Positions 31,880-57,345 of a DNA stretch of 64,000 bases are shown in pieces. Position 1 is the stretch's first letter, and every line of letters starts with the position of its first letter. The position numbers and the translations under genes were made by a program. The DNA is taken from assembly GCA_028829895.1 (NCBI GenBank), contig CM054179.1:106041875-106105874 (forward strand). Direction: 5' to 3'. Below the pieces are notes generated by a model. The model saw nothing but the letters and a program-made list of their open reading frames with translations, did not search any database and was not told the origin of the DNA. Source of the DNA: Sinotaia quadrata. Taxonomy: Eukaryota > Mollusca > Gastropoda > Architaenioglossa > Viviparidae.

Positions 31880-34800
31880 TGGTTTCTAATATTCATTTAC
31901 AGAACAGCAAACAAAATAAATGTCCTTTATAATATTCAGTGTAGAACAAAAATAACTGTGTTTAAATTATTTCTAAATTAATGTCCCTTAAATATTCATT
32001 ACAGAACAGCAAACGGTAATAACATTAGTCTTAATATATGTACATGTAAATATAATATTAAGTGCAGAACAGGAAAACAGAGTTTAAAATATCTCTAAAT
32101 CACTCTTATTAACTTTCAGTGCAGTATAGGGTAATACTGTTAGGGCTGACCTATTTCATTGCCAATACTTGTACCACATCTCAATAGTATCATCCTCCCA
32201 GCAATACAAATTTTTAAAAAAAACTTAACCACCTCCTTGACCCCAATGAACACTTAATTGTGACTAGTAGTTATGAGCTCCTTCAAACATGACATCATAA
32301 ATGAGTAAAAAGTTAGAAATAACTTTTAATCTTACAAATTTCTGTTATAAAAAACAGAAATGTAAGAAAATTAAATTTATGCACCAGTATAGTTTTTAAG
32401 GAAACAATAAAAAAATTAAACTAACAATGATAAAATCTTGCCTATTAAACTATAAATAAATTAACTGTTTTCCATTTAAAAAATAAAAAAGTTATCCTAA
32501 AACGTTTTTCAATGAAATATTTGTATTTTAATTGTACACAATATCTCCTTGACTAAATTTTTTTTTTGTGTTTAAGTACACAATGGAAAATTGTTGGGCT
32601 GTATTTCTCAATGTCATTTTACATTTGTTCTTTGTTTGAAAAGCTTACTGTCATTACTAGAAATTATTTATTACTCATGAGCTAAAATCTACTCACACAC
32701 ACTACACCATGCATACATGCACATACACTCTCCTAATGACTATTTATAACTGGGGAAAATGCACTGTAAAATAAAATAATACTAGTCAGCCTTCAGTAAC
32801 AAAAACAAATTAATTATAATAAGTGAAATATCACAACCTTGTCTCTGGTTGATGCAAGGAATAAGAAAAGAAAGAAAAGATGATTACAAAATATGCCAAT
32901 TCTGTACTAACACCACAACAAACAAACAATAATTTTTATGCTCAGCAAGCACACTGACAAGAAAACTCAAGCAAAAGTGTAGTTCATTGATTTCTTTGTA
33001 ACACCTTGAAAATGGGCAGTCAGTGATCATTCTTTTTAAATTACTCTTGTATAAAGTATTTACACTTACGACAAAAGAAGAGTGCCAAGATGTGAATCAA
33101 TATCATAAACAATTGGGATATAAGAAAAGTTTAAAGTTTCACCATTTTAATATGACTTTCATTGAATTATCATTTATAATTTTTAGACTGCAGCATTATT
33201 TATCTATTACATTTCAACTTAAGACTATGTTATAAATTTATTTAAGCTGTTACAAAAAGAAGGACCTGATTCAGATATTGGATTATAATAGCTTTGCATA
33301 TTATGCATTAAAAAATTTATCATAATGTAATTAAAAGTTCTGTAAACTAATACTGTTTATTTTTAGCCACTACTATATTGATTTGCAATAATATGAATGT
33401 ATACAACACGATTCTATAATCTATAAACTTGTACAAAGAATGATGGACAACACACTTTGTACCATACTGAAGTTGAAAGTCAAACACACCAGCCCTCAAT
33501 GTTGAGCATCATTAATTTTTCTACACTCAGTGTTCCAAATTTTAAGTTTCACTTTACAAAAGCAATGTTATGTGATGGACCTGCTAGGTCTCAATTATTA
33601 TATTTATGCAGCAAAAAATCTTTAATGTAATATTAATAATAAAAATGTAATATTAATAGGTCTCAATTATAGGTCTCAATTATTATATTTATGCAGCAAA
33701 AAATCTTTAATGTAATATTAATAATAAAAATGTAATATTAATAATACAAGCAGTCTTAGTTTTTAAATTGTCATAAAATTAAAAATTTAAATAAGTAATT
33801 ATGGTGTTGTATATCAAAGGAGTATACAACTGAATCATTTGGCAAGAAAATAATGACCTTTGAAATACTGCAGATTTAGTTTCAGTGATGAAACACATAT
33901 AATGTATCACAGTAGAAACGTTTCTGAAGTTTGTATATTTTGATTCTATCTATTTTTTCTTTTGAATGTTATAAAGCCTATATATTTTGCATTTCAATGC
34001 ATATTTTAATATGGGGTAGAATGAGCCATGTGAAAATGCATTTTAGATTTTTAAAGAACATGAAGCTTAACTATGCAAACAAGAGCCATGGAGCATCCAG
34101 ACAAATTGTGTACTTAATAAATGCACAGAAACAAAGTTATAGTTTCATTTATTTCAGAGTTCTTTTACAAGAGTTTGTTCCCTTAATAAAGTACTGATTG
34201 CACTTTTTCAGTATGCAGTTTATGTCATAAAATAAATCTGCTGTCTCCCATTGGAGAGCATTCCTATTAGCAGACTGTATATGTATAGAGAAAGAAAGAG
34301 CAACTTCACAATGAAAAGTCTGAGCACTAGTCATTAACTGGAGGATTTAAATAAACTGTCAGAGAATAAAATAAATAAAATCTAGAATGTAGGGATGATG
34401 AAATGAGTGTAAGTGAATATAGTCTGCCTTGTCCTTAACTTTAGTGACAATGAGACAATGCTAGCACTGAGTCTGCCTTTTCCTTAACTTTAAAGACTGT
34501 GAGACACTGCTAGTACAAGTGAGTCTGCTCTGGCCTTGAGCTAGTACAATGTTACAATGCTGATATTTCCAGAACACACAAGAAACTCAACACGGCACAA
34601 AAATTATTTGTATAGAATTTATACACACTACATTACAACCAATTCTGAAATACAAATTATAGTACTCTTTTATCACATATCTGATACTGCATTGTTTGTC
34701 AATGTTTTGCAATCGACAATTACAAGTTTAGTTACAAAATGACTCAATCTAGTAATAATACTTAAACTCTAGGTATTGAAGTGTTTAGTATGGGAAGTTA

Positions 34801-37670
34801 TTTCATTTACAGATTTAAGTGTACAGATGTACATAATAAGCTTACACAGTAAACATATACAGCAACTTACAGAATAAATGAATTTCCACTTTACTATTTA
34901 AATAGTCTATTAACTGAATAGCACATAGTCCTTTCAAGCCAACCCATGCTCATTTAAAGCACTCAACATGGCTTAGGACTGCTAAGAGCACCTGTTAAAT
35001 TTATAAGCCAATATTTACCATTACATCAAAATATAGAAAGCTGTAAAGAAAAATAATTCACAATTTTTCTTGCACAACAAAAGAATAATTATTTCAGTTA
35101 CAACTAATTTTTAATAAAAAGAAATTAATTTTAAATAAATACATTTTAAAACTTTGATCAATAATAAAGAGTTAAACAAATAAGCAAACGTAAGCATAAT
35201 TCATTCTTATGTATTTTTCAACAAAAGATAGACTCTTGTCTAAATTTACAGCTCTAAGGGTCTCTCGAACTCAAATCACCAAGGCCTGGAGCACGGACCA
35301 CCATCACTGAACCCTGTCATACATTGACAAAAAGTATAGTCAAAAATTAAGAGTAATACAGAATTTTACTGAGGTGCCTCATGGTGTGATATGTGGTATC
35401 TCATGGTGCAATATTTCATTATGTGGTATATCACTGTGTGATATATGGTATCTTGTGGTGCTCATGATCTGGTATCTCAGGATTCTGTATCTCATGGTAG
35501 GTAGCTCTCAGCAAGAGCAAGGGAAATGCATCAAAAATGTTTACCCACTTTTGTTGTTTGTCTCACAGTGTCTCCTGAGTGAACTGACTGGTGGACACAT
35601 TTGTGCATTCAAAAACTTTTCTACCAGAGCAAAATATTTTGCAGGCCTTCACATCTCAGGAAAAAAATATATAAACAGACCTACACAAGATTTGTTAGTT
35701 CACCATACTGACGCAACCTGCCCTGACCAAAGTTTCATTAGACTTGTTAAACTCTGAAAAGAAACTAACTTCTTTGCTTCAACAGTTAATGCTGCCTTAA
35801 AATGATTGATTTTTCTGAACACTTCAGTTTGTTAATTATTTTGAAAATTTGTATGCTAATTGCAAGAAATAACAATATGGGCTGCATGTTACCCATGGAG
35901 GTCCATGCTTTAAGCAAAGTGTGCTTAAAGTATATGTTGTAGTGAATGTAGTCTGCCAGTAGACATTTAGATTATTTGAAACAGGGGAGATAATCTGTAA
36001 GCTCTGGAATGGGTGCTTACAATATAGCTTACAACATATTGGCTTGAACACATTTAATATATAAAGGATGGACAATTTTAAAAAAATTAATTGAAGAAAC
36101 AATATTTAGGGAAATATATTTTTGTTTTTAAATATTTTCTGATTTTTAGCATTGCTTTAAATAAAATATTTTCGTTATTTAATGTCAATAATAAAATATA
36201 ATATAATAAATATAATATATATTTTTGGTGAGGCCAGAACCCCATAATACAGTGTGGGGACCAAGTCTCCCCCCACCTCCCAGAGTTATCCATGGCCAAG
36301 AACATTGTAAGATGAAAGGCAGCTAGGCCCCATGCATATGCTGGAGAGGAAAGAAACTAATATAGTTACCAAATATATTTTTTCTTTCGATTGTAGAAAA
36401 TAAAACATTTTTAGGCTAAAAATGGTTATTAATTAGAACAATTAAAATAATCCAAAACAGTTACTGTGATTTATTATTTTCAGTTTAATGGCTCTCTATC
36501 TATCATTTCTAAAGATATATTTTTAATACAGAATTTGTGCTTCTTAAAAATTGTTTGGCATTTGGAAAAACAAAGCATCAAAAAAAATAATGAAATATTC
36601 TAGTAATTCTGAGGTGTTCTATATTTTATTTCGAACTGTATCAATAGAAAAACTAATAAATCACAACTAACCTTAAGCAATAAAAAGTAATTTATTTATC
36701 ACATGTGCAGATGAGTTTGTAAAGATTGTTACACTTTCTTTTGAATATTATGAAGCATGCACATTTTAAAAAAAATGTAAATGAAATTGAAAAAAGTTCA
36801 TTCTATGACAAATATTTTTATATTTAGAGGAAACAGGACACATCTTTTTAGTTAGAAAAATAAAAATGTTGATTATTTTGTAAAGATTTTTTTTAAAGAA
36901 ATACCAAAGAAACTTCTGTTTATATTGTGTATGCTCACTTCCAAACATTTCATACAAGATAAGCATGAAAAATATTGTGTAAACTTCTTCAAATCTTAAA
37001 GAGAAACAAAGAAATGTTGGCATATTGTCCCTCTAACATTTGTATTTCACAAATTAAATGTAAAAAGGAAAGAGCATATATTGCTGATTTAAAAATAAAT
37101 TCTCATCATATTATATTTTATAGAATAATAATAAGCATTAACTTATGATGCCAAAATAATTGTGCAACAGTATCTCAAAAATTTAAAAAAAATGTTGAGG
37201 TGGGAGGTAGGAACAAGTACATGGTATGGTCAGTTAAAATCTAGCAGAGTAAAATAGCATTAATAAGAACAATTTTAATACAGGAAAAAAACACTAAACC
37301 AGATAATACAATACAAGAAATCAAAGGTAACAAACTTATAATAAAATATTTTCAGACCAGCTGAAAATGATTATATTTATGGCTCTTGATTACCATAAAA
37401 GATCATTATCTTCTTGTTCTTGGTGTCTATTAGACTGCCTGCAAACAGTCTACATCACTTCTTGCTCTTGTTCTTGGTGTCTATTAGTCTGCCTGCAGAC
37501 AAATCTACATCACATCTCCAGATGATTCATATCATACCTTACTGACATTTATTTTTTGATGAATCTCACTGATATATTTTACTGATGTATCCTTCTGATG
37601 TATCCTACTGATTGTTCCTACTCTGGCTGCTATCTGAATTATATATAGAATCACCACATATGCTTCAGTG
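31880..37670. other. Intergenic DNA downstream of the SLC6 gene, no gene seen
   Basis: AT-rich. Contains small direct duplications: about 72 bp at 33590-33745, about 63 bp at 34420-34545, and about 65 bp at 37405-37510. The open frame at 35374-35757 begins in a tggtatctcatggtg repeat and has no recognisable domain. A GC-richer patch at 36228-36345 is unexplained. Confidence 0.4.
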
Positions 37671-37675
37671 ATAAA

Positions 37676-37681
37676 TTTATT
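37676..37681 (-). other. Possible poly(A) signal of the SLC6 gene
   Basis: AATAAA on the minus strand, about 178 bases past the stop codon. Further copies lie downstream, so usage is uncertain. Confidence 0.4.
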
Positions 37682-37704
37682 GTAACCATACTGAAGCACA
37701 GTTT

Positions 37705-37858
37705 AGCAAAATATCTTACTGCTGTAAGAGTTGGTATCACTGCATCTTATGACACTAAGATGGATGTCATTCACTGACAGATCAGATGACATTTTCATAT
37801 CTTACTGCTATAAGGGTTTGTAGCAATGTATTTTATGACACTAAGACAGATGACATTT

Positions 37859-37885
<27 letters not shown>
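37705..37885. repeat. Imperfect tandem repeat running into the last SLC6 codons
   Basis: The words catatcttactgctgtaag and ttatgacactaaga recur at about 37711, 37798 and 37861. The third partial copy covers the stop codon and the final codons (NHYISKI) of the transporter. Confidence 0.6.
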
Positions 37886-49215
<11,330 letters not shown>

Positions 49216-49284
49216 GTCGTAGTGTCTCTGGAACAGAATGATAATGTTGTCAATACAACACTAAGCACGTTATATGTATTTCAA

Positions 49285-49453
49285 CCATAGGCGCCGACTT
49301 TGAATTTCACCGTGGTGGTGGCGATGAGCAGTGAAATTATTACACGAGAGTTAAAAGATATTTCCCCCACCCCCATCCCACCCCCTACCTCCGTCTAACT
49401 AAGCACGTCAGAAATTTGCCCTCATCGCCCCCATGGACTTTTGGCGCCTATGG
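49285..49453. mobile_element. 169-bp MITE with 11-bp inverted termini and 6-bp target duplication
   Basis: The ends are CCATAGGCGCC (49285-49295) and its perfect reverse complement GGCGCCTATGG (49443-49453). Both are flanked by TTTCAA (49279-49284 and 49454-49459), a target-site duplication. The interior is GC-rich with a CCCCCACCCCC-type tract and has no open frame. It lies just upstream of the first coding SLC6 exon, in the 5' intron. A 6-bp duplication does not point to Tc1/mariner (TA); the superfamily is undetermined. Confidence 0.8.
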
Positions 49454-49569
49454 TTTCAACAACGAGTTTATTACTTCATTTCCCTTCTTGTTCACAATGG
49501 CAGGTTGCCACTCCGTATTGGAATAAATAATGTGTACTTACATTCCAGCAATCTGTTCATAAATAAAAC

Positions 49570-49995
49570 TATTGAATAACTCGGTCAATTTTGTAATATT
49601 GAAACAAAGAGTGTGCACTACTTATATTAATGCAATCTGTTTATTAATAACTTAGTCAATTTCGTAATATTAGAATAAATAGCATGCACTACTTATATTA
49701 ATGCAATCTGTTTATTAATAACTTAGTCAATTTCGTAATATTAAAATAAATAGCATGCACTGCTTACATTAATGCAATCTGAATTAAAACATTATTTAAC
49801 TATTTTTTTGATGTTGTCTGCAGGAACAAGTCTTAAATTAAAACATTATTTTACCATTCTTTTCATGTTGTCTGAAGTTAGAACGTCTTAAATTAAAACA
49901 TTATTTTACCATTCTTTTCATGTTGTCTGAAGTTAGAACATCTTGAATTAAAACATTATTTTACCTTGCATGTCTTGTCTGCAGTTAAAACGTCT
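49570..49995. repeat. Two adjacent tandem arrays (71 bp x 3, then about 54 bp x 4)
   Basis: The first array unit contains taataacttagtcaatttcg and atgcactacttatattaatg. The second contains aattaaaacattattttacc and ttcatgttgtctgaagttag. Both are in the SLC6 5' intron. Confidence 0.8.
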
Positions 49996-50449
49996 TTAAT
50001 TATCATGCATACACATTCATATTCAGATATGTTTTAATAATTAAAATTAAATTAAATACAGCAACTTGTTAATTTAAACAATAATAAATTACCAAAAAAT
50101 CTTGCATATATAAAAATGGACCAAATAGCTAAGGGTGAAATTCCTATACATATAAACATAAAAAAGTTTCAATGACATTCTGAAATTTAGCAGTTGTCAT
50201 TCAGTCGAAACACAGCTGTGAGATATTTTATAAAATATATGACAAAACAGACTAATGTATAAATGTAGAATCAATATTACTAACATATTATGGCAAAACG
50301 TATGGGGAAAAAATATTACTTATATGTCTCTTAGGCGAAAACTTTCAAAGTTCTCTCCATGTCTCTCTTTGTCTTTGTCTCTCTTTGTCTCTCTCTCTCT
50401 TAATAAAATAAAATCTTTGACGCTGTTAGTCTGTAAATATATACCGTGC

Positions 50450-50453
50450 ACGC

Positions 50454-50503
<50 letters not shown>

Positions 50504-50530
50504 GCACGCACGCACGCTTACACACACACT
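50450..50530. repeat. (CA)n / (CACG)n microsatellite
   Basis: A CA array flanked by CACG units. No gene implied. Confidence 0.9.
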
Positions 50531-50639
50531 ACAATAGAATGGTATATTGACATGGATGATCTAGATCAGTTGTTGTTCGAATCAGATGGACTTATTTTTA
50601 ATTAATACCGTCGGTCTTCTTTAATACTAATTACAATGT

Positions 50640-50825
50640 ACATCTTTATACCACAACAACTATTCAGTATCATCTTTATACCACAACAACTATTCAATAT
50701 CATCTTTATACCACAACAACTATTCAATATCAGTTTTATACCACAACAACTACTCAATATAAGTTTTATACCACAACAACTATTCAATATCATCTTTATA
50801 CCACAACAACTATTCAATATCAGTT
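50640..50825. repeat. 30-bp minisatellite, six copies
   Basis: The unit atcatctttataccacaaca followed by actattcaat is repeated six times. Ten-codon periodicity makes both strands look open. Confidence 0.9.
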
Positions 50826-52379
50826 AGGCACTCCGTGTAGATTAGTTCATTCGGGTTTTATGTCCGCTCCCAAACATATCTGCTTCTAGTCACGTCCAGA
50901 ACTGTATGGCCATGACCAAATTTAATTTCTTGACAATTTGATGACTGAAAGGATGCAAAATGTATACCAATGGGGCAAGCCACCCCCCACCCCTTCTGTC
51001 TCTCACGCAGAAACATAAACATTATTATTTATAACGCTATTTTACTTCCACTGTCCTGTCTCACACAAACACAAACATTGCTATTTATAGAACGCTGTTC
51101 TACTGCCAGCAGCCTGATCAAAGGTGCGTATCAGATATGTCAAGGTCGTTTTGTGTTGGTATGATTACTCACTTTGTGGTATGTGTGCTGTTTGTTTGTT
51201 TGTGTGTGTATTCTATTACACTTATTACAAAACAGTGTTGACGAAGAATGGCGGCAGTGAAGTGTAAACTAATAATGTACTTCCAAAGTCCAGTCTTTAG
51301 TGATTAAACATTTAGCTGAGCTGAAGTAGATATGGAAGTGCTTGAATAATTTAATTAAACTTAAACCACCAAGGAAGGTGGGTTCAGATTCTCTGACCTC
51401 CCGGCTCATCCGATCAGCTCTCTCTCTGCCCACCTGACCCACCCGGTCCTTCCCTTTATTCTGTATATAAATGTGACTGACGTAGTTAAACATATTCAAC
51501 TCAGTTCAAATTACACGTGTGTGTATTGTATGTATATAATTCTACTGTTCTCGACTTACCTCCTCCTGAGACTGAAACTCGTACTCTGGTTAACACCCCC
51601 ACTGGTGTCCACACAAAGAACGTCGTGTCAAGAAGAAAATGTCTGTATTATCAGTCAAGACTTTTTGTTTTAATTTACTCAAAATGACATGAATAATAAT
51701 ACTAATAATATTAAAAAAATCATTGTACTAACATAAAATAATCAAAATGTCCTAATGACATTTTGACAGAGATTGTAAATGTTTTTTTTAAAAATACAAC
51801 ATTAATGACTTGCATTTAAAAGAAATGAGGGGGGTGTGTGTGTGCATCAACGAATCAATAAACCACTGGCATTGCAACGCTATTTGTGACCTGGTCAATC
51901 AGATCAAACCAGGCGATCATTAGTCACGGGAATTAATGGGTTATTAAAAGAGCGTGTTCATTAAGGGTGTGTCAGTGGCTTCAGTGATACTGGGTGGAGT
52001 GCATTGCAGAAGGCAGGTAAATCAGCCAGCATTCTAGCTAAATCATTCTTCGCACGAGCAATTCTAACGCCACTGACGGCCGGATGCGTGCAGGTACACG
52101 TGTTAATCAAAGAACATGTAACAGTCTATTATTTTGGGGGGGGGGGTCGCATTAAAGTCAACTGCATTGTTGTCACGGTGAGTTCTGCAAGCCTATGTAA
52201 AAATAGCTGACACTCTTATTTTAAATTCCGCTATTAGATCTCTCTCTCTCTTTTTTTTTTTTTTTTTTTTTTTTTTTGGTCACGGCACACATTGGAAGAG
52301 GCTCCCAGCTAAAAGGTTAATGCTGTGATATTCCACACGTAGACATACACGTAACTAGAAGACAGCAATCTCCTACAGA

Positions 52380-53090
52380 CCGAGCTTTCGTGATCGCCGA
52401 AACCATTGAAGCTGTGCCTAGCAACCGTCAGAATCAATGAAATTAGCGAGGTGACGTTTCTGCGAACAGCGCGAGAAGCATACGATCGATTCAGCCGAAG
52501 CGCTATAACATAAACAGACTCGCAGCAAGAACACGTGGTCTCAACGTGATCGTCTTGAGAGCTGCCTGAGAACTCATAGCCTCCTTTTGAGATAACAATT
52601 TCATCATCAGCTCTACAACAGTGTTGTATGAGGCAATAAACAGTCTGGTTTCTCGGGATACAATATTTACACAACAATTCATATATTATACCAATTCGTT
52701 TTAATTTATGAATATTTATCAAGTTAATCGGCGTCGAAGTCTGATTCTCGAAGCGGCATTGCCTGGGTGGTGACGGTAGTTTGTGGTGGTGACGATGGTG
52801 GGTGGTGGTGGGTGATATAACGTCGTTATTGGTATAAGTGGTCTCGTCGTGTCGAGAACTGACAGAAAATGTTCAAATGAAATGTGATTCAAAGAGAGCA
52901 TTCTTACCTTTCTCTAATACAAGTCCAGCAAGAAAACAGACAGAAAGCGCATGTGTGTTGCTACGCCGGCGACCAAACAGTTATACATTGGAAGCGTCTG
53001 GTAAAGCAGACGACAGGTTCGCGGTGCAAGTGTAGTCACGAGTCGCGTGCAAGGCGGGGTGTAATTTAGAACATTGCCGTAGCGGCCAGC
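52380..53090 (-). promoter_or_regulatory. Candidate promoter and 5' leader exon of the SLC6 gene
   Basis: This stretch is visibly richer in CG dinucleotides than its surroundings. On the minus strand a strong donor AGAAAG/gtaaga ends a possible leader exon at 52908. Joined to the acceptor at 49228, the frame upstream of the SLC6 ATG would meet a TAG eight codons before it, consistent with the ATG at 49215 being the true start. An open frame of 137 codons (52309-52722, -) lies here without recognisable domains. No transcript evidence is available, and a second candidate donor lies near 58424. Confidence 0.35.
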
Positions 53091-53904
53091 AAAAAAAAAA
53101 AAAAAAAAAAACAAGGAAAGAAATTAAATTTCTATACTCGTACAGTCTCGTTAGAGATCCGAGGATGTGAGCAAGTTCCATTTAAATTTCAAAAAGTATA
53201 TCCATTTTTCTAATGTTTCAGGCATGCTCCGGCCAGTTTTAATTTTCGACCTGCGGTCTGTTGACCACACAGCAGCCTTTTCCCTACAAGAAGCGTCGAG
53301 TACTAATTGTCAACCCATGATTTGGGTTTTCCGATTCATTCCTTTTATCTATAATTATGTCCTTTTCCAACGTTTGCTAATTTTGCGAATGTGCGTTAAG
53401 GCCCGTATGAGACTTGATAATGGAGTGGCTTTTTTTCCTGCTTCTAATCTAAAACATTTTGGCTTTTTTTTTTTTTGGCTTTTTTTCTAATCTAAAACAT
53501 TTTGCCAAATCAACAGAATGCCACGACTTGTTAATTTAATAACTCAGAGTCAATCAAGTTAATTGGACCACCTTAAATAAGATATACAATGCCAAGAGAG
53601 GGAGAGAGGGGGGGGGGGGGAGAGCTGTGACGTTGAAAAGCAGTGGATACCACCGGGTTTGACCATCCATATGCAAATTCATCAAACAGTCAAAAAGATT
53701 ATACCAAATACTGTTCTTTCAGCAAAATTCCCAAATCACAGTCAGAGTCATCTTAACGTATGGACACGTTGGGCAGTTGCCCGGGGCGTTACAAGCATAG
53801 CAATAATGTTTAATTTTATCGACCACTTAGTGCACTGCTTTGCCCGTGACCTATAATGCTGTTAAGACGGCCCTGACCTCAGTACAACAATCAGTAAAAG
53901 CATC

Positions 53905-54360
53905 AGTGGCAAATAGTTGTTCGTGGCGTTACAGGCAAAATGACACCATTACAGGACAGCTGTTCGTGGCATTACAGGCACAATGACACCATTACTGGAC
54001 AGCTGTTCGTGGCGTTACAGGCAAAATGACACCATTACAAGACAGCTGTTCATGGCGTTACAGGCACAATGACACCATTACTGGACAGCTGTTCGTGGCG
54101 TTACAGGGCAAAGTGACACCATTACAGGACAGCTGTTCGTGGCGTTACAGGCACAATGACACCATTACTGGACAGCTGTTCGTGGCGTTACAGGCAAAAT
54201 GACACCATTACTGGACAGCTGTTCGTGGCGTTATAAGTACAATGACCCCATTACCGGACAACTGTTCATGGCATTACAGACACATTTACAACAGTGGCAT
54301 ACAGCTGTTCATGTCGTTACAGACACATTTACACCAGTAGCGGAAAGCTGTTTGGTAGCA
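53905..54360. repeat. 43-bp minisatellite, about eight copies plus degenerate tail
   Basis: The unit gacaccattacaggacagct, gttcgtggcgttacaggcac, aat is well kept to about 54230 and then decays. Confidence 0.9.
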
Positions 54361-54664
54361 ATTAATACATTTTCACCACTTCCACCCAAACACTGCAGTC
54401 TACCAAATTAATTCGCAATTTCACTTTTGATATTGTGTTAAACTTTTTTAAAAAAAACACATTGACAGTATTTTGTTTCTTGCCATCTCTAACAGACATG
54501 ATACAGTTTTAACAATCACATCGCACAACATTTCACCTTTCTGTAGTCATAATACACAGATTCAACAATCACATTTCACCTCATTGTAGTCAATATGTAC
54601 AGTTCAACAATCATCCCACACAACACTTTACCCCATATTTGTGCGTTTTCTACATATAATCATT

Positions 54665-54880
54665 AAAAGGTGTGTCACAAAGTCACAAGAACTGAATAGT
54701 CCTTAAAACCTGTGTCAAAGTCACAAGAAATGAATAGTCCTTAAAACATGTGTCACAAAGTCACAAGAACTGAATAGTCCTTAAAACCTGTGTCACAAAG
54801 TCATGGGAACCAAATATACCTGAAGAAATGTGTCCCAAAGATATAAGAACCAAATAATCCTGAAGACATGTGTCCCAAAG
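54665..54880. repeat. Tandem repeat of about 44 bp, four to five copies
   Basis: The unit tgtgtcacaaagtcacaaga, actgaatagtccttaaaacc degrades toward the 3' end. Confidence 0.8.
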
Positions 54881-55254
54881 CCTTGGCAACTTTACCCTAT
54901 TTTGACGTCACTGATATTCGAGTGTTCAGATGTTATACTACCTACTCTGATGGACACCATCAATATTTCTCTTTCAACTGGCATTTTCCCATCACTTCTT
55001 AAAACGACTATTGCAAAGTTCTTTTTTAAAAATATTACTATTGCAAAGCCCTTTTAATAATTAAATAATATTGCACAGCCCTTTTAAAAATAAATATTGC
55101 AAACATCTTTTAAAATAACTATTGCAAAGTTCTTTTTTTAAAATTAATCTTCACCCCTAAGGACTTAATTAGCTATCACCAATTATTTCAATTATCATTG
55201 GTCAAAAGTCCTGGACAATGTTGTTTTGTTTCATTCAGCAGCTTTTGTAAAACC

Positions 55255-55565
55255 ACTAAAGTAATTATAGTGAACATATAACATACTTTCAGTCAACATA
55301 TAATATATACTGTCAGTCAACACATAATATAACATTTATTTTCAGTTAACACATAATATAACATTTATTTTCAGTCAACAAATGATATATTTTTCCAAGT
55401 CAACATATAATGTAACATATACTGTCAGTCAACATATATATTTTCAGTCAGCATATAATATATTTTTCCCAGTCAACATATAATATATTTTTCCCAGTTA
55501 ACATATAATATAACATATATTTTCAGTCCACATATAATATATTTTCCCCAGTCAACATATCATTT
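55255..55565. repeat. Degenerate AT-rich tandem repeat (about 25-32 bp)
   Basis: Many variants of cagtcaacatataatata followed by acatatatttt. Confidence 0.75.
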
Positions 55566-55569
55566 AACA

Positions 55570-57110
55570 TATTTTCTGTCGCTCCTATCACAGCCCTGAA
55601 ACTGCCTTTTAAAAGTAGTCAATGACGTCATCTCTGTTTTGGATGAAGGAAACATTTCATTTATCATACTTCTTCATTTATCTGTAGCCTTGATATCAGC
55701 GACCATAGTATATCACTACCATCTGCAGCATGCATTTAGGATCTATGGTATATTTTTATATTAAATTTTATCTTGTCCGGATCGTATCTGTCGAAAAAAG
55801 AGAGAATAGACTGTACCAAACATTGATAAACATTCCAGCCAAGAAAATTTTTGTTATGAAGTCCCGTGGACTTTTTTCTTGTTCTTGCCTGAGCGAGTCC
55901 TTTTTCCTGCCTAAACATTCTCGATGACCACTTGTTTCCAACAAAATGCAGGACAAAATTTCTTCCTTCGTTACTGTCTTAGTTCCAGTCCTAAATACCT
56001 GTCTGATCTCCCAAACGTATCAAATTCCTTGCTAAAAATAGAAGCCGTACGGTCAATGTTTATATGACTGTCCATCTATTGTTCTGCTTGTGGCTTCAAT
56101 TTGTTTTGTACTGTTGTTTGTAGATATTAAACAATTTAATAAAGACATTGCGGTATTTTAAAGTGCGTTTGTTAGAGCTTTAGCAAGATGGTGCGCTTTA
56201 TTATGTCTTTTTTCATCGTCATCACCATCATCGTCATTATCATCATCATCATCATAATCACAATCATTGTGACGTTTAAACTGTGTATTAGTATAACTTG
56301 AATATAAATGCTAGTCAAAAATTTATTGTAAACCGATTAAAAAAAGAAAAAGCTGGACAAATGAATGATCTCTCGCTCGAGTATTAGCGAGTGTTTGGAG
56401 CGAAAGTAAAATGAAAAAAAATAAAAAATTCAAGTCGTTCAGGCACTAATTATATGGCCACTATCCATCCTTGTCAGTCTGCGCCATTGTTCATGAGAAC
56501 TAGAAAATTAAAACTCTAAAAAATAATGATATACAACTTTTAAACTATAACACTGATGGGGTGGGTGGGGGGTTGCATATGTGTATGCATACGCGCGCAT
56601 CCGTATGGTATGTGTGTGTGTATGCGCGCGTCCGTGTGGTATGTGTGTCTGTGCATGCATGTGTGTGTGTGTGTCTGCATCCGTGTATGTGTGTGCGCAC
56701 GTGATACAAGGTAAGATCTTCCATTAAGTAAAATTGGGGTCTTCTTACCCGTCTGACCCTGATTAAGAAGTTAAAAACATCTTTCTGTGTGTTTATTCAA
56801 ATGTCAAAATTAATTTGCGTCTGTTTCTGACACAGCTTTCAAAAGTTCTGGTGAGCGATTATTTTCCAGCCTTAGAGCGCGCTAAAATATGTCACTAGGT
56901 CAAGAATGAATGAGGACAAATTGAGTGTTCTTACTTAACATTGGTTATGTTCTACGTCACTAGGTCAAGAATGAATCAAGACAAATTGAGTGTTCTTACT
57001 TAGCTATGGTTATGTTCTACGTCACCCGAACTTTGTCGAAGCGATGGTGTCATCGAAAGCTGTGAAGTTTTTTTCCTAAATTATCCTAATCCAAATTTAC
57101 TTTAAAATTA
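55570..57110. other. Intergenic DNA, no gene seen
   Basis: Contains a GT-rich stretch (56570-56705) and a tandem pair of about 75-80 bases near 56890-57025. No coding motif found. Confidence 0.4.
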
Positions 57111-57117
57111 TTTAAAA

Positions 57118-57345
57118 ACTAGCTTTTGCCCGTCGCTTCGCTCAAGTAAAGTGTTGGTTTTTAAAATATTTTGCTTAATGTAAAATTATTTTATAGTACG
57201 GATTCTTTATTGCCGGGTAAAAATTATTGTACATGTAAATTAAATGAAAAGATAAAGGGATGGAGAATGAAAAAGTTCACAGTAGCCCTCCTTCCCCCAT
57301 CAACCCCCTTATCCCGGCGAAAGCCGGAAGCGCCCCCTCTTTCAG
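57118..57345 (+). repeat. Dispersed repeat with cttttgcccgtcgcttcgct head
   Basis: It begins near ctagcttttgcccgtcgctt and contains cggcgaaagccggaagcgcc, the latter shared with about 9590 and, in reverse, related to 20817-20834. The head resembles repeat ends seen in several invertebrate genomes, but I cannot assign a family. Confidence 0.4.

Noticed and set aside
31464..31932. Cys-rich 130-codon proteins on both strands
   Set aside because: Produced by the 48-bp minisatellite, with the period divisible by three.
35374..35757. 127-codon open frame
   Set aside because: It starts in a simple tggtatctcatggtg repeat and shows no domain or splice context.
52309..52722. 137-codon minus-strand open frame as a gene
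   Set aside because: No recognisable domain. The CpG-rich setting better fits a promoter or leader region. Kept only as a note.
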